Positions 25,061 through 36,908 of a stretch of DNA of 64,000 nt are shown piece by piece. Numbering within the stretch: the stretch's first letter is position 1; every line of letters begins with the position of its first letter. Both the position numbers and the translations under genes were made by a program. Origin of the DNA: Benincasa hispida (Eukaryota; Streptophyta; Magnoliopsida; Cucurbitales; Cucurbitaceae). Under the pieces are notes generated by a model that made no database searches, was not told the DNA's origin, and saw only the letters and a program-made list of their open reading frames with translations. The stretch is taken from positions 8,589,793 to 8,653,792 of the forward strand of contig NC_052355.1 of NCBI RefSeq assembly GCF_009727055.1. The letters run 5' to 3'.

Positions 25061-25072
25061 TGGTATCAGAGC
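25061..25072 (+). other. Primer-binding site, initiator-Met tRNA
   Basis: TGGTATCAGAGC, exact complement of the plant initiator-Met tRNA 3' end, the standard Ty1/copia primer. Confidence 0.9.
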
Positions 25073-27136
25073 ATCATATAAGCATTCAATTCAGTTTAAT
25101 TTTGGTGTGGTGGGTGTTTTTCATGAGATATATGAAACTGATGCACTGATATGGTTTTCTGAGTTTTGGCATTTTATTTCTCTTTTTCTCTCAATTAAAT
25201 TTGTAATTGGCTCTTGTTTCATGAGCTTATATGTGTTAGAAAGTGTCTATAATTTATTTGGAGCCATTAGAGTTGAAATTAATATGTAATTGAAGAAATA
25301 AGTGAAGAAGGCCGAGCCACTATTCCAGTTTTTCAGCTTCTACTCAAAATCGTCGTTGAGGTTCAGATGCTAAACGATCGTCTAGTTCCATGTGTTTATG
25401 TGAAGAAAAGCTAGATGATCGTATAGCTACGGGCATTGATCCTTTTGATGTTGAATGCTAGACGATCGTGTACCTACGGGAGCTAAACGATGCATTCAAA
25501 TGTTGTACGATAGCATTACGCGACCGTATAGCTTTGCATGGGAACTAAATGATGCATTGGAAGTGCTATACGATGGCACTACACGATCGTGTAGCTGCAG
25601 CGCGAGCTAAACGATGCAATGAAGTTCTATGCGATGGAACTAAGTGATCGTGTAGCTGCGGCACTCGACGATGCGATGAAGTTCTATGCGATGGAACTAA
25701 GCGATCGTGTAGCTACGATAGACACTAAACAATGACATGAAGTGCTATACGATAGTGTTAAGCGATAGCCTTCAGTGTTACATGATCAACCTTGGCGAGA
25801 TTTTGAGGTTGGACCGAGAGTAGCTGGTTCAACCAATTTTCTCGAGGTCCAAACCGGTTTAGCCTCAAAGGGTTTTTGGTTGGTCCGATTCAGACTTCGT
25901 TGGTCCGGTTCAGTTATCTAGTCCGGTTTGATATGCTTAGGTTCGGTTTGGAGCGGTTTGATTGGTTCAAAGATGGGTTTGAAGTTGTTTGTAATAGTTA
26001 CACATCTGTTTACTTGTTTATGCCAAAACTAAAATTATATCAGTTAGTATTTAATTGTTTATGCATGTGATGTATGCAATAATTAAATAATTCATGTATG
26101 TGCATACAGTATGCCATGTAGATTTAAAACCCCACTATAGGAAGCATGTTACATGCATTGAAAGTATGTTATAAATGTTAAAATATATAGTATGCATTTT
26201 AGGGTTATATTTAATATAATGGTTATATTAGATATTGAATACCTTTGTTGAATGTCTAAAATTTTGTAAGCTGTTACAAAATTGGGTTAGACGTTTAAAA
26301 TCCATAACAAAGAACAGTTGCATGCTCACTTAGATTAACAACTAGTTTTCATTGTTAAAATAGATTGTTACCTTATAAAATTTAGTTACAAACTCATATC
26401 GATTCATAAACCTGTCTAAGGCTGGGGGTACTTAAGATGACGGTTTACGGAACACCTTCTACCTGGGGATTATGATTGAAAGAATGAGCATTGTTAACTG
26501 ATTTTGTGAGCTCGCGTGAGCGATGAGAGGTAATAAAATGGTTTATCACCTAGACATTGTAGGTTAAATCCAATTATAAGCATTATACTTGGATAAACCA
26601 CTTACACTTAGGTTGTAAAAATTTAGCCGTTATACCTAAGTGAAATACCCAAACATTTAGAACACTTCAGTGGGAGATTAACAATATATTCAATATAGTT
26701 ATTAGCTCTCACATCCTCAAGAGTTCACACCGTGAGATCCATGCTCGGCTGTGTGTCGCTTTTACCGCGACTGCTCCATTAGAAAAGTGTTTGCATGGGT
26801 TAATAACAAGGTGAATGAGGGAGGTAGTTCATAGTAAGTGGGTGAAGGAAATGTGTGAACATTGCCATACGGTCTCATCCATTAGTCTGAACAATGAGAT
26901 TCCTATGTTGTGCCTGCTATCGTTTTTAGGCGGCACTAGCTAGTCATTAACCGTGGCGATTCCCTCGGAGGGTTATAACAACCCAGGCTTTAGTAAAATG
27001 AATAGGGTCTTATAGTTCTGTCTTGGGTATTGTCTTTTATTTTAGAGGCATATTCATATTGTTCTATAAGATCTGAAAATGGCGGGTCACACTTACAAGA
27101 ATTACTAATTTTTAGTAAAGATCTTGACTGAAAACG
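25073..27136 (+). other. Copia B leader, first part
   Basis: Untranslated leader with no supported ORF. It holds CGATCG words and a tandem array (25360-25770), a 'ggtccggtttg'-rich stretch (25800-25970), and blocks collinear with the copia A leader from about 26400. It is interrupted at 27142 by solo LTR G2 and resumes at 29228. Confidence 0.6.
25482..25770. repeat. About 60-bp tandem repeat in copia B leader
   Basis: Four to five imperfect units of the form ctaaacgatgca..gaagttctatgcgatggaactaagcgatcgtgtagct. The third and fourth units (about 25607-25725) are nearly identical at 59 bp each; outer units are more diverged. Each unit ends with a CGATCGTGTAGC word, so the array looks built from the same word family as the clusters in copia A. 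Confidence 0.75.
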
Positions 27137-27141
27137 ATAAC
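27137..27141 (+). repeat. Target-site duplication of G2 (left)
   Basis: ATAAC, repeated at 29223-29227. Confidence 0.85.
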
Positions 27142-29222
27142 TGATGGCGAAAAATTGGAAGTCAATTTTACTCGACAACCAACTTCCCTTGGACGCGATA
27201 TGCGATGCATGTTCCTAAGATATGCGTTGATAGTCATGATGCATTGGAATGAAAAATGCGTTAATTGAATGTATGTGATGACCATGCATCCTGCCACAAG
27301 TTTTCTTGCATTCACACCAAGTATAACATGAACGCAAGTTTCTCGGGTAATCCGAGGTCGAACACAGGGACTTGTAGTTATATGTTTGCTGTGATTTTGC
27401 ATGGGCGGTTGAATAAAGGAATGGAGGGGATGTTGCTACGTTAATCTTACTCCTACTCCTATCTATCAGAAAACACAATGAGAATATGCATGAAAGGTAA
27501 AGATGCGACAAACCTTGACATGAAATAAATGTATGAGAAAGTAGATAAAATGCAGAGATAAACTAATGCGATCATGCAACACTCATACAATAGTAAACCA
27601 CCTCTCGGTGCGAATGCTGCAGCTTCTAATGCTAGAACGCATGCGATGTATGTGCAGAGGTGTCTATAGGGCCTATACATAAGCCTCTAATTCTTGTCTA
27701 TGTGATGATACATAAACAAGGCGACCACATATCATTCCTATTCCTAGGGTGCATGCGATGCAGTGTTGACAAACAGAGCTTATTTCTAAGTCTCTATCTC
27801 TTGCTTATGCCAATCTAATCTCGCTCTCTCAAGTCTAGATTCTAACCTAGCTCTCTCGAGTCATTAGGTTTTTTCTTTACACTCTCTCTCGAGTAGCTCT
27901 AAAGGGGTGTTGGGCACAACATAAGACAAGACAAACACATGAACTTGGTTGACGCAAGATTGTTACTATCCCCAGTGAACAACGCATACATTACTTAATG
28001 CGACCAACCACTTACCCTCTCGGGCAGTTGATTGTTGTTGGCTTCACTCATAGACAAGCAATGCGTTAGCTTATAGACAGTCATTGCATCAGCTCACACT
28101 AAGCAAATAAGATTACTCACATACTCGCGCAACGCATACCTCTCGGTAGTTTGCTACATGTTTCATATCCCTAATCCACATGACTAAGTATGCAATACCC
28201 AAGCAATCCCACTAAGTGTTGTAATGGAAGTAAAGATGCTAAGCAAGAAGATGGAGATGGAGTTGAAGGAATAGAGAAATGCATTGAAAACACATTGTAT
28301 TAATTTCTTAATTCAAAATGTCATACAATACAATATAGGAAAAGAAAGGAAAAAAAATGACCGGCTGGAAGCAAAACTTTGCTTCCAGCGGATGTGCATC
28401 AAGGCTGCCGATGGTGCCATGGATGGGTGGAGGAGCTGACTCTCTCGAGATCTAGCTCCGCTCAAAGGCTCCGACCGTCACGCGGAATGGATGAAGGAGG
28501 TGAAGAACTCTGAGCGTCTTTTCACACAGTTTTTCTGGATCACAAGAATCTGCCATAGGCGAACCTCAGGCAAAAACCTTGGATAAAATGAATTTCAGCT
28601 CATCGGCTTCTATTTATAGAGCTTGGGTCGCCGACAGCATTGATTGGACTGCTCTGAGTCTGACGTTCGGCGCGTTAGTCCTTTCTGAACCTCTGCCACC
28701 AATAGCACGGTAGGTAAAATGTCAGCATCAGCTTTGGATTTTCTCGAGGTAGATGCGTTGATGCATTCATTCCGCCTACCTTGCATTGATCCCATTAAAA
28801 TGCATTGTCGCATAGCCGCAATCATTCAATGGCCGCATTCACTTAACATCGTAACTCTACATGATGACCATAATCGCTTGACGAGCGCAATTCCCACATG
28901 CGATGGATGCATACGGGTAATTACCGCAACATCCATGCATTGATCGATGCGTTTTCCTTGCGATGGAGTGTTTCTCCGCATGCAGTCGTCTATGTGATGG
29001 TCCGGTTTCCACGTTTGCGTTCATTTTCTGTATTGGCTACAAAAAATAGAACATTGAACGCATAATTAACGCAAGATAGTGGTTTAGCTGAGATTCGACA
29101 TGCTGATCGACGCAAGCTCATATTCTTGTGAATTCCTATCATGATCGACGCATATTCTGCCTAACAACCTTCATAATTCTAAGTAAAAGGCCTAAGATGA
29201 CATGCATTTCTGCATGTCATCA
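27142..29222 (-). mobile_element. Solo gypsy LTR G2
   Basis: 2081 bp, same family as G1 (near-identical ends, TGATGGCGAAAAATTGG to GCATGTCATCA), flanked by ATAAC on both sides and without internal sequence. It is a solo LTR inserted in the leader of copia B. It lacks some stretches of G1 (near 27560) and has other small indels. It is oriented on the minus strand, with the TATA box at 28610-28618. Confidence 0.9.
28610..28618 (-). promoter_or_regulatory. TATA box in solo LTR G2
   Basis: Minus strand TATAAATAG, same place as in G1. Confidence 0.5.
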
Positions 29223-29227
29223 ATAAC
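29223..29227 (+). repeat. Target-site duplication of G2 (right)
   Basis: ATAAC, identical to 27137-27141. Confidence 0.85.
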
Positions 29228-29445
29228 TAAAAGAACTATTGGAATATGAGTTATTCTAGAGATAATATTTGGTCCAGAACCGTCTTGCTTATTTGAAGGA
29301 ATTCTTGACTGCCCCTCGGTAGCAATTTTTCTAAATCACTAAAGTATCGTTGCAAATAAATAAAGATTTATTGGATACTTTATTATTTTTGCTAAAAATG
29401 GATTTAGATGTATATTTAATAGAGTTTGTTTAAAATTTTTCAGGA

Positions 29446-30330
29446 ATGTCGAACTCAATCATATAATTACTTGCTTCTGATAAATTTAATGGAGAGGGTT
29501 ATTCGAACTGGAAATCAAACATCAATATGATATTAGTTGTAGACGATCTGAGGTTTGTGTTGACGAAGGAATGTCCTCCAGTTCCCAGTTCAACAACCAC
29601 TCGAAATGTTCGGGACATCTATGATAGGTGGGTAAGGGCGAATGAGAAAAGTTCGGCCTATATCTTAGCGACTATATCTGATGTACTCAATAAGAAGCAT
29701 GAAGTCATGCCCACTGCCCTTGAGATAATGGCGTCATTATAGGAAATGTTTGGGCAACTGTCATCTTCTGTTAGACATGAAACCATTAATTATGTCTATG
29801 TTATGCGCATGAAAGATGGAACCAACGTAAGAGAACATGTTCTCAATATGATGGTTCATTTTAATGTTGCAGAGGTTCATGGGACGATGATAGATGAGAC
29901 GAGTCAAGTAACATGATACTGGAATCTCTCCCAAAGAGTTATCCGCCGTTTAGGACAAACACTGTTATGAACAAAATCACTTATAATTTGACGACAGTGT
30001 TGAATGAGTTACAAACTTATCAATCAATGATGAAACTGAAGGAAAAAGACATAAATGTTATTTCAAACCAAAGAAGTTTTATAAGGGTTCTACATCAGGA
30101 ACGAAACTCACTAATGATAAGAAGTCTGGTCCTTCTTCTTCTAAAGACCAAACTATACAAATGAAGAAGAAAGGAAAAGGGAAAAAGAAAGCCACTACAA
30201 AGATAAACAAAAACAAAACTCCTAAAGAAAAATGTTTCCATTACGGAGAAGTTGGGCACTAGAAATGAAACTGCCCAAAGTATTTGGCTGAGAAGAAAGC
30301 AGAAAAGGCAAAACAAGGTAAATCTGATTT
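29446..30330 (+). pseudogene. Copia B gag with degenerate zinc knuckle
   Basis: The ATG at 29446 begins a gag reading with an early stop (seventh codon), then KFNGEGYSNWK, VVDDLRFVLTKECPPVP, RNVRDIYDRWVRANEKSSAYI, SDVLNKKHEV, a stop, then MFGQLSSSV and HVLNMMVHFNVAEV. A frame change follows near 29910, then NTVMNKITYNLTTVLNELQ. The knuckle at 30233-30274 has its second Cys changed to Tyr and two in-frame stops. Gag would build the particle and bind RNA. It is the same family as copia A gag. Confidence 0.9.
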
Positions 30331-30339
30331 ACTAGTTGT

Positions 30340-30469
30340 TGAAACATGTCTAGTGGAGAATTCTCACCTTACCTGGATATTGGATTCAGGCGCCACTAAT
30401 CGTGTTTGCACTTTTCTATAGGAAACTAGTTCTTGGAGAAGACTTTCTGAACAAGAGATTACTTTCAAG
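30340..30469 (+). pseudogene. Copia B aspartic protease
   Basis: WILDSGATN is encoded at 30374-30400 with catalytic Asp intact, after a stretch homologous to the linker behind the knuckle. A TAG follows shortly (about 30418). The protease would cut the polyprotein. Confidence 0.8.
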
Positions 30470-31560
30470 TTGGTAACGGGTGAAGTCATTTTGGCTGAAG
30501 CAGTGGGAGATGTCAAGTTGTTTTTTGGAGATTCTTTTATCTTACTTAAGAATGTATTCTATGTACCTAAGTTGAAAAGAAACTTGATCTCCATTTCCTG
30601 TCTATTAGAAAATATGTACAGTATATCTTTTGAATGTAATGAATTGTTTGGTGTACATATTTGTTTTGCAAGACTTGAAAATAACTTGTACATATTAAAA
30701 CAAATTGAAGCAAGAGCCATTTTAAATATAGAGATGTTTAAAACGGCTGAGACTCATATTAAGAAGCGAAAAATTTCTCCTAATGCCTATCTTTGGTACC
30801 TCAGGCTTGGGCACATTAATCTCAACAGGATAGAGAGATTGATAAAAAATGGTCATCTAAATCAGTTAGAAGATAGTTCTTTACCTCCATGTGAATCATG
30901 TCTTGAGGAAAAAATGATTAAAAGATCTTTTTCTGACAAAGGTCTTCGTGCCAAAAAGCCTCTCGAACTTATACATTTAGACCTATGTGGTTCAATAAAT
31001 GTTAAAGCTCAAGGAGGTTATCAGTATTTCATCAGTTTTATTGATGATTACTTTAGATATGGCTACATTTACTTAATCAGTCATAAGTCTGAAACTCTTG
31101 AAAAGTTCAAAAAATTTAAGGCTGAGAACAAAAATCTGTTAAGTAAAAGAATAAGACACTTCAATCTGATCGAGGAGGTGAGTATATGGATTTACAATTC
31201 CATAACTATCTAGTAGATCATGGAATTCAATCCCAACTCACAGCACCTGGAACACCACAACAAAACGGTGTTGCAAAAAGTAGAAATTGAACCTTATTGG
31301 ACATGGTTCGGTCTATGATGAGTTATGCTCAGTTACCTCAATCCTTTTGGGGGATGCAATATAGACTGTGGTATTCATCTTAAACGTTGTTCCATCAAAA
31401 AGTGTTTCAGAAACACCATATGAATTATGGAAAGAACGTGAAAAGAGTTTACGTCATTTCCGTATTTGGGATTTTCCAGCACACGTGTTGGTACAGAATC
31501 CTAAGAAATTGGAAACACGTTTGAAATAATGCCTATTTGTAGGATACCCAAAACAGAAAA
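30470..31560 (+). pseudogene. Copia B protease end, pre-integrase and integrase
   Basis: A long open stretch (30470-31213, 247 codons) covers the protease tail (FYVPKLKRNLISISCL), the GAG-pre-integrase segment (LWYLRLGHINLNRIERLIK, then C..C as CESCLEEK) and the integrase start (LIHLDLCGSI, FIDDYFRYGYIYL). A frameshift at about 31165 moves the GGEYMDLQF block to another frame; GTPQQNGV and a stop in the next motif follow at about 31248-31290. It is the longest intact coding stretch of the copia elements here. Confidence 0.85.
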
Positions 31561-31569
31561 AAAAAAGGA

Positions 31570-31920
31570 TTGTTTTATGATCCCCAAGAAGATAAAGTAT
31601 TTATATCGACAAATGCTACGTTCTTGGAAGAGGATCATATAAAAAATCATCTACCTCATAGTAAACTAATATTGCAAGTGTTTACTAAAGATAGTATAGA
31701 AACATCAACAAGAATTGTTGATCAAACTGGCCCATCAATAACTGTTGTTGTCCCGTCACGTCCATCCCAAGAGTTGAGGATGCCTCGATGTAGTGGGAGG
31801 ATTATTCAAAAACCTGAACGCTATATGGGTTTAACAAAAACTCAAAGCATCATACAGGATGATGGTTTAGAGGATCCATTAACCTTTAAGAAGGTAATGG
31901 AAGATGTTGACATGGAATAA
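31570..31920 (+). pseudogene. Copia B integrase-RT linker
   Basis: An open stretch of 116 codons with FYDPQEDKVFIS, FLEEDHIKNHL, SQELRMPRCSGR and DDGLEDPLTFKK. Same linker as in copia F (11335-11739). A run of A at 31556-31567 marks the frame change before it. Confidence 0.8.
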
Positions 31921-32939
31921 TGGATAAAAGCCATGGACGATGAAATGGTGTCTATGTACTTCAACTCTGTTTGGGAACTTATAGATCAACCATATGTGTT
32001 AAATCTATAGATTGCAAGTGGATCTACAAGAGGAAACGAGACCAAACTGGCAAGGTATAAACCTATAAAGCTAGACTTGTGGCAAAAGGTTTTACCCAAA
32101 GAAAAGAAGTTGATTATGAAGAAACTTTTTTCTCTTGTTGCCATGATAAAATCAATAAGAATACTTCTTTCCATTGAATGGCTATCTTGATGAAAGTATT
32201 TTTATGTCTCAACCAGAAGGGTTCATCGAAAACGGACAGGAACAGAAAGTCTGTAAGCTTAACCGATCCATTTATAGATTGAAACAAACATCCAAATCCT
32301 GGAATATAAGGTTTGACACTACGATCAAATCTTATGGCTTTGAACAAAATGTTGACAAACCTTGTGTGTACAAAAAGATAGTCAACAAGACTAAATCATT
32401 CTTAGTTCTTTATGTTGATGATATCTTGCTCATTGGGAATGATACAAGTTTTCTAGCTGACATAAATATATGGTTAGCAATACAGATCCAAATGAAAGAT
32501 TTGGGTGATGCTCAGTATGTTCTAGGAATACATATCTTTCAGAACTGAAAGAATAGAACATTAGCACTATCTCAGACATCTTATATTGACAAGATGTTGT
32601 CAAGATATAATATGCAAAACTCAAAGAAAGGTATGTTACCTTTTAGACATGGAATTCATTTGTCGAAGGAACAATATCCTAAGACACCTCCAGATGTTGA
32701 GGAAATCAAGAATTCCATACACATCTGCAGTTGGGAGTTTGATGTATGTCATGTTGTGTACACGCCCTAACATATGCTTTGCAGTTGGAATCGTCAACAG
32801 GTTCCAATCCAATCCAAGACACAGTCATTGGACTGCTGTCAAAAACATCCTTAGGTATCTAAAGAGAATGAGGGACTATATACTTGTGTATGAACCTAAG
32901 GATTTGATCCTTACAGGATACACTGATTTTGACTTTTAG
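31921..32939 (+). pseudogene. Copia B reverse transcriptase
   Basis: RT in several frames. VAKGFTQRKEVDYEET-type sequence lies at about 32081-32130. QPEGFIENGQEQKVCKLNRS and LKQTSKSWNIRFD (32174-32548) end in YVDD at 32410-32421, LIGN and DLGDAQYVLGI. After a stop at 32546, SYIDKML and a VGSLMYVMLCTRPNICFAVG block (32586-32939) follow in another frame. The WQMDVKTAFLNG block is largely deleted near 32165. Catalytic YVDD is intact but the gene is not expressible. Confidence 0.85.
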
Positions 32940-32940
32940 A

Positions 32941-33382
32941 CTATGTAGATTCCAGAAAATATACTTCAGGATCTGTTTTCACTCTCAACGGAGGAGCTAT
33001 AGTTTGGAGAAGCATTAAACAAAGTTGTATCGCTGACTCCACGATGGAAGGGGAATACGTGGCTACATGTGAAGCTGCTAAAGAAGCAGTATGGCTACGC
33101 AAATTCTTGGCTGATTTGAAAGTAGTTCCAGATATGCACCTTCCTATCACATTCCATTGTGACAATAATGGTGTTGTTGCCAATTTAAAAGAACCAAGGA
33201 GTCACAAATGTGGAAAACACATTAAAATAAAGTGCCATCTCGTCTGGGAGATAGTGCACAGAGGAGATGTGATCGTCATAAAGATTGCCTCTGAAGATAA
33301 CCTTGCTGATCCATTAACAAAAGCCCTCCCGACTAAATTGTTCGAGGGCCACCTAGTTGGACTAAGACTTCGAGTAGTGTAA
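32941..33382 (+). pseudogene. Copia B RNase H
   Basis: Contains the [18 protein letters not shown] start, [41 protein letters not shown] (normally DN.GA), [14 protein letters not shown] and [13 protein letters not shown]. It ends with a stop at 33380-33382, about 110 bp before the polypurine tract. The C-terminal 112 codons from 33044 are open. It would remove RNA from the hybrid. Confidence 0.85.
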
Positions 33383-33493
33383 TCTAGGACAAGTGGGAGA
33401 ACATCTATGGTATTAGGGATGCCCTAGTTTATTGTATTTTCCCTTTATGTTTCTCAACATTATATTGTATATATTTGTTCTCACTGGAGTTTT

Positions 33494-33509
33494 AGTCCAA
33501 GTTGGAGAT
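33494..33509 (+). other. Polypurine tract, copia B
   Basis: 'agtccaagttggagat' directly before the 3' LTR start at 33510. The purine run is interrupted by T, compared with the usual AAGTGGGAG form. Confidence 0.65.
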
Positions 33510-35324
33510 TGTTGGGAATGTCCTAGAACTCGCACTTCGTGTTAAACATTCTATTTTATGAATAATAAATTGTTGATTTGCATTCTATTATGAAAATCGA
33601 ACAAACATATCCATGGCTATAGTTTGAATACTACAACTTTATGTAAGGACATAACAGGATCATGTTAATAGTATATAGCCTAAATAGTCTCATAAGTATA
33701 TGGATGAAATTGGGTATCTCATCTTGGTAACACTATTGGATGCAACCCACTTTGTAGTTGTTACAAGAAGTTGTAAAGTGCTACAAACGATGTGATCCAC
33801 AGATCGTTCATGTTGAGATACATGAGTGGGGGCATCCTATGCAATGAGTTCGCATATAGACTGGACCACGAAAATTGTCACTTTTCTTTATAACGATCAT
33901 TTACTGTTAAAACTAACTATTTCATTTATTATGTAACCTAGGTTAACTCGATCTTAATCCTGAGCTAGCTATGAACTCCTTTCTGTTTAGGATTATCCTT
34001 TGATCTACAAACAGTGAGAGTAGTCCAACAACACTACTCAATAAGCCTCCAATTTTGGGGATAAGACCGAATGAATAGCTGGGGACATAGCCCTGCAAGA
34101 TAGAATTCACTCCTACCCGATTTAGGGTTAGTAGATAGGTTGTTCTCTTAAGTACTGATTTCAGGTCTTGAACAATCGTGCCCCGCCTTCTCATGATAGA
34201 AAAAAGATTTGATTCATATGTGTTATGAATCAAAATTGTTCATTAGAGGGTCAATCGGAACTTAAGGAAGAAGATGTATTCACAGGGGTAAAACAGTTAT
34301 CTTGACCCAAGTGTGATTACGAACAACCTGTGAAGAATTGACTTTCTTATTATGGTTATATTAAGATGACATAATATATTTACAGTGAGAGGAGTTCAAC
34401 TATGGGCTACAGTGGAGTGACCCATTAGTTAATGAATCGAGGTTAGATCGGTCTAATGAGTTTAGCTGATTAATCTTGGATCGTTTGAGCCCATGATCTG
34501 TAGGTCTGCTAGGTCCCCTTACTAGCTCATAAATAGATAAGCTTTAGAGTAGCTTGATAAGTTAATTTAAAACGTTCAAATTAAAATTAAACGGAATAGG
34601 AGAATTTATATTTAAATATGATTTAAATATATGAAGATGAATTTGTGTACAAATTAATTTAATATTTGATATTAAATTAATTAGAATTATTTAAATGATT
34701 ATTTAAATAATTATTTATTAATTTTATTAAAAATTAATAATGTTTTCAGTTTTGAAATCAAAATTAAATTTTGAAATCTTATTTGATTTTTAGAAAAATT
34801 GAAAAGTTGAAAATCATGCACAAATGAAAAATCAGTTTTTTCCAATACCATCTTCTACATACTCACACAAACACCAATACCTTTCTCTGCATTTACTCCT
34901 AGCATTAGCTACAACTCATGCAACATTCTTCTTTCCATGTTGACCTGCAATAAATAAAGAAGATTGGAGTGATTTTGAGGCAAGCATTTATAAGAAATTT
35001 TAGAGAAAATTTCGGCTAGAAGAAAGGTTCTTCAAGCAGTGTCGTGCTGTGAGCTTCTCCTTGTTTATTCATTGCTTCAAGCTATTCTTGAGTCCTACAA
35101 CTCGTTCTAAAGCTCCAAGAAGATAGTGGGAAAGATCTTGAGGTGGTTCACGGTGATCTTTTGAGGAGATAACTGCAGTTCATCAAGATCTTGAAGATTT
35201 CTACAAAGGTATGACTACAAACCCTCTTTTATTATATGAGCATGCTTTAGTTTTTGCCAAAATTAGTGAATTTGAATGCTTATGGATCCTTGTTACTTCA
35301 ATTGCATGTTAATACACTCTTATA
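33510..35324 (+). mobile_element. Copia B 3' LTR
   Basis: 1815 bp, TGTTGGGAATGTCCTAG to CTCTTATA (the terminal CA has become TA). Collinear with 23303-25058. It has an extra segment near 35095-35135 and several substitutions relative to the 5' LTR, so the insertion is not recent. Confidence 0.95.
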
Positions 35325-35329
35325 GTTTA
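35325..35329 (+). repeat. Target-site duplication of copia B (right)
   Basis: GTTTA, identical to 23298-23302; confirms that B inserted into A. Confidence 0.9.
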
Positions 35330-36052
35330 TCATTATGAATGATGTTTATGTAGTTTCCGAGTTAAAGCGGAACTTGATTTCTATAAAGTGTCTGATCCAG
35401 TGTAATTATACTCTAAATTTTGAACTGAATAAAGTGTTTATTCATAAAGATGGAGTTGAGATCTGTTCATCAAAATTGAAATTAACTTGTATGTGCTAAG
35501 GCTATTAAAAACGAGCTCCCTCCATAACATAGTGATGTTTAAAACTGCCCTAAATCAAAATAAACGACAAAAGGATTCTGCAAAGAAAATGCCTAACTTG
35601 GGCACCTTCGATTAGGGCACATCAATCTTGATAGGATTGAGAGGTTGGCGAAGAATGGAATTCTAAGCGAGTTAGAGGAAAATTCTTTACCGGTGTGTGA
35701 ATCTTACCTTAAAGGCAAGATGACTAAAAGACTTTTTACTGGAAAAGGTTATCGAGCCAAAGAGCCTTGAGTTGGTGCATTCAGACCTTTGTGTTTCGAT
35801 GAATGTACAAGCCAGGGGAGGTTATGAATTTTACTGATGATTACTCTAGGTATGGGTATGTTTATTTGACGAAATGGAAGTATGAATCCATTAAAAAGTT
35901 CATAGAGTTCAAGGCTGAAGTTGAAAAGTTCATAGACACTTTGATCGGATCGGGATGGAGAGTTTTTGGATTAAGAGTTCCAGAACTATATGATAGAACA
36001 TGGAATTGTTTCCCAACTCTCATCCCGGGGACACCTCAGCAGAATGGTGTAG
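35330..36052 (+). pseudogene. Copia A pol, continuation after copia B
   Basis: The reading resumes directly after the TSD with VYVVSELKRNLISIKCL (end of protease domain). It then has a broken pre-integrase segment (RLGHINLDRIERLAK type at about 35595-35650, C..C as CESYLKGK with Cys lost) and integrase pieces: LVHSDLC, TDDYSRYGYVYL and, at 36028-36050, GTPQQNGV. Several frameshifts are present. It is cut at 36052 by gypsy C; RT and RNase H of A are not found in the window. Confidence 0.85.
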
Positions 36053-36060
36053 TGATAACG
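36053..36060 (+). mobile_element. First 8 bp of gypsy C 5' LTR
   Basis: TGATAACG, the start of the family C LTR (compare 3463). The rest of the LTR lies after solo LTR E, from 38703. The five bases before it, TGTAG, would be the C target duplication; no right-hand partner is in the window. Confidence 0.8.
36056..36060 (+). repeat. Target-site duplication of solo LTR E (left)
   Basis: TAACG, repeated at 38698-38702. Confidence 0.85.
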
Positions 36061-36771
36061 TGTCACACCCCACCTCAGACCACCATCTTAGCCTAGAGAA
36101 GGGCGTGACTGCAGCAGTTATCAACCCTTTGGCTGACACTTACTTCCTAATAACTCTTGTGGAATAATTCTGATACCAAAATATAACTTATATATAGCGG
36201 AATGTTTTTGGGCCACAAATTTATTAATTTAGAAACATAACATATTTAGAGTCCTTACAACACTAGATTTACAAGTCCCAAAACCCAAAACTCTAGTCCC
36301 TATATGAATAACAGTAACATGTGTACAATATTAACAGAAACCACCTAAATAGATAGTTTACAAATCTCTTTGTCCTTTAGTGGCAGAACAGATGCAGAGC
36401 TATCTTTAGAGGATTTTACCGCTACCTGTGGGAGGGGGGAAAGGAAAATATTTGAAAACGGGGTGAGCTTGCGTCTAGTGAGTGACTTAAGAAAGATAAT
36501 TGATTCTCATGAAAAATCTCAATAAAGAGTTTAACTGAAATATAAGCTTCTACAGTATTTGTATTGTAGTATAAACATTTTCCAAGCATGAAACATATAA
36601 AGCTATTTTAATCATAAAACAGTAAAACTATTTCTCAGATAACCCTACTGTGGGTAAAAACAATTCCAACACCAACTACTGATCAAGAGAGAACCCTTTT
36701 GCTCAATCTTTGACTCTACCTATGTGCACGTGGCCATACTAAGTACCATCATACCTTAGGTAGTTCTGTTC

Positions 36772-36908
36772 AGATACCTTCTCAAATATCCTTCAGTATC
36801 TGGTTGGTTTGGTACCTTCTCAAACGTTCTTCAGTACCAATAGATATCTTCTCAAAGTCCTTTGGTATCTAGTTGAGCAGATACCTTCTCAAATGTCTTT
36901 CGGTATCG
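36772..36908. repeat. 37-bp tandem array in LTR E
   Basis: Four units of the form ga(t)accttctcaaa..tcttcagtatc. Each begins with gatacc/ggtacc and closes with ggtatc/agtacc, so every unit can fold on itself. The related LTR at 6960-7015 has only one unit. Confidence 0.75.

Noticed and set aside
25061..25072. tRNA-like sequence that might be a tRNA gene fragment.
   Set aside because: Only 12 bases match, at the exact position of a primer-binding site; no cloverleaf can be drawn.
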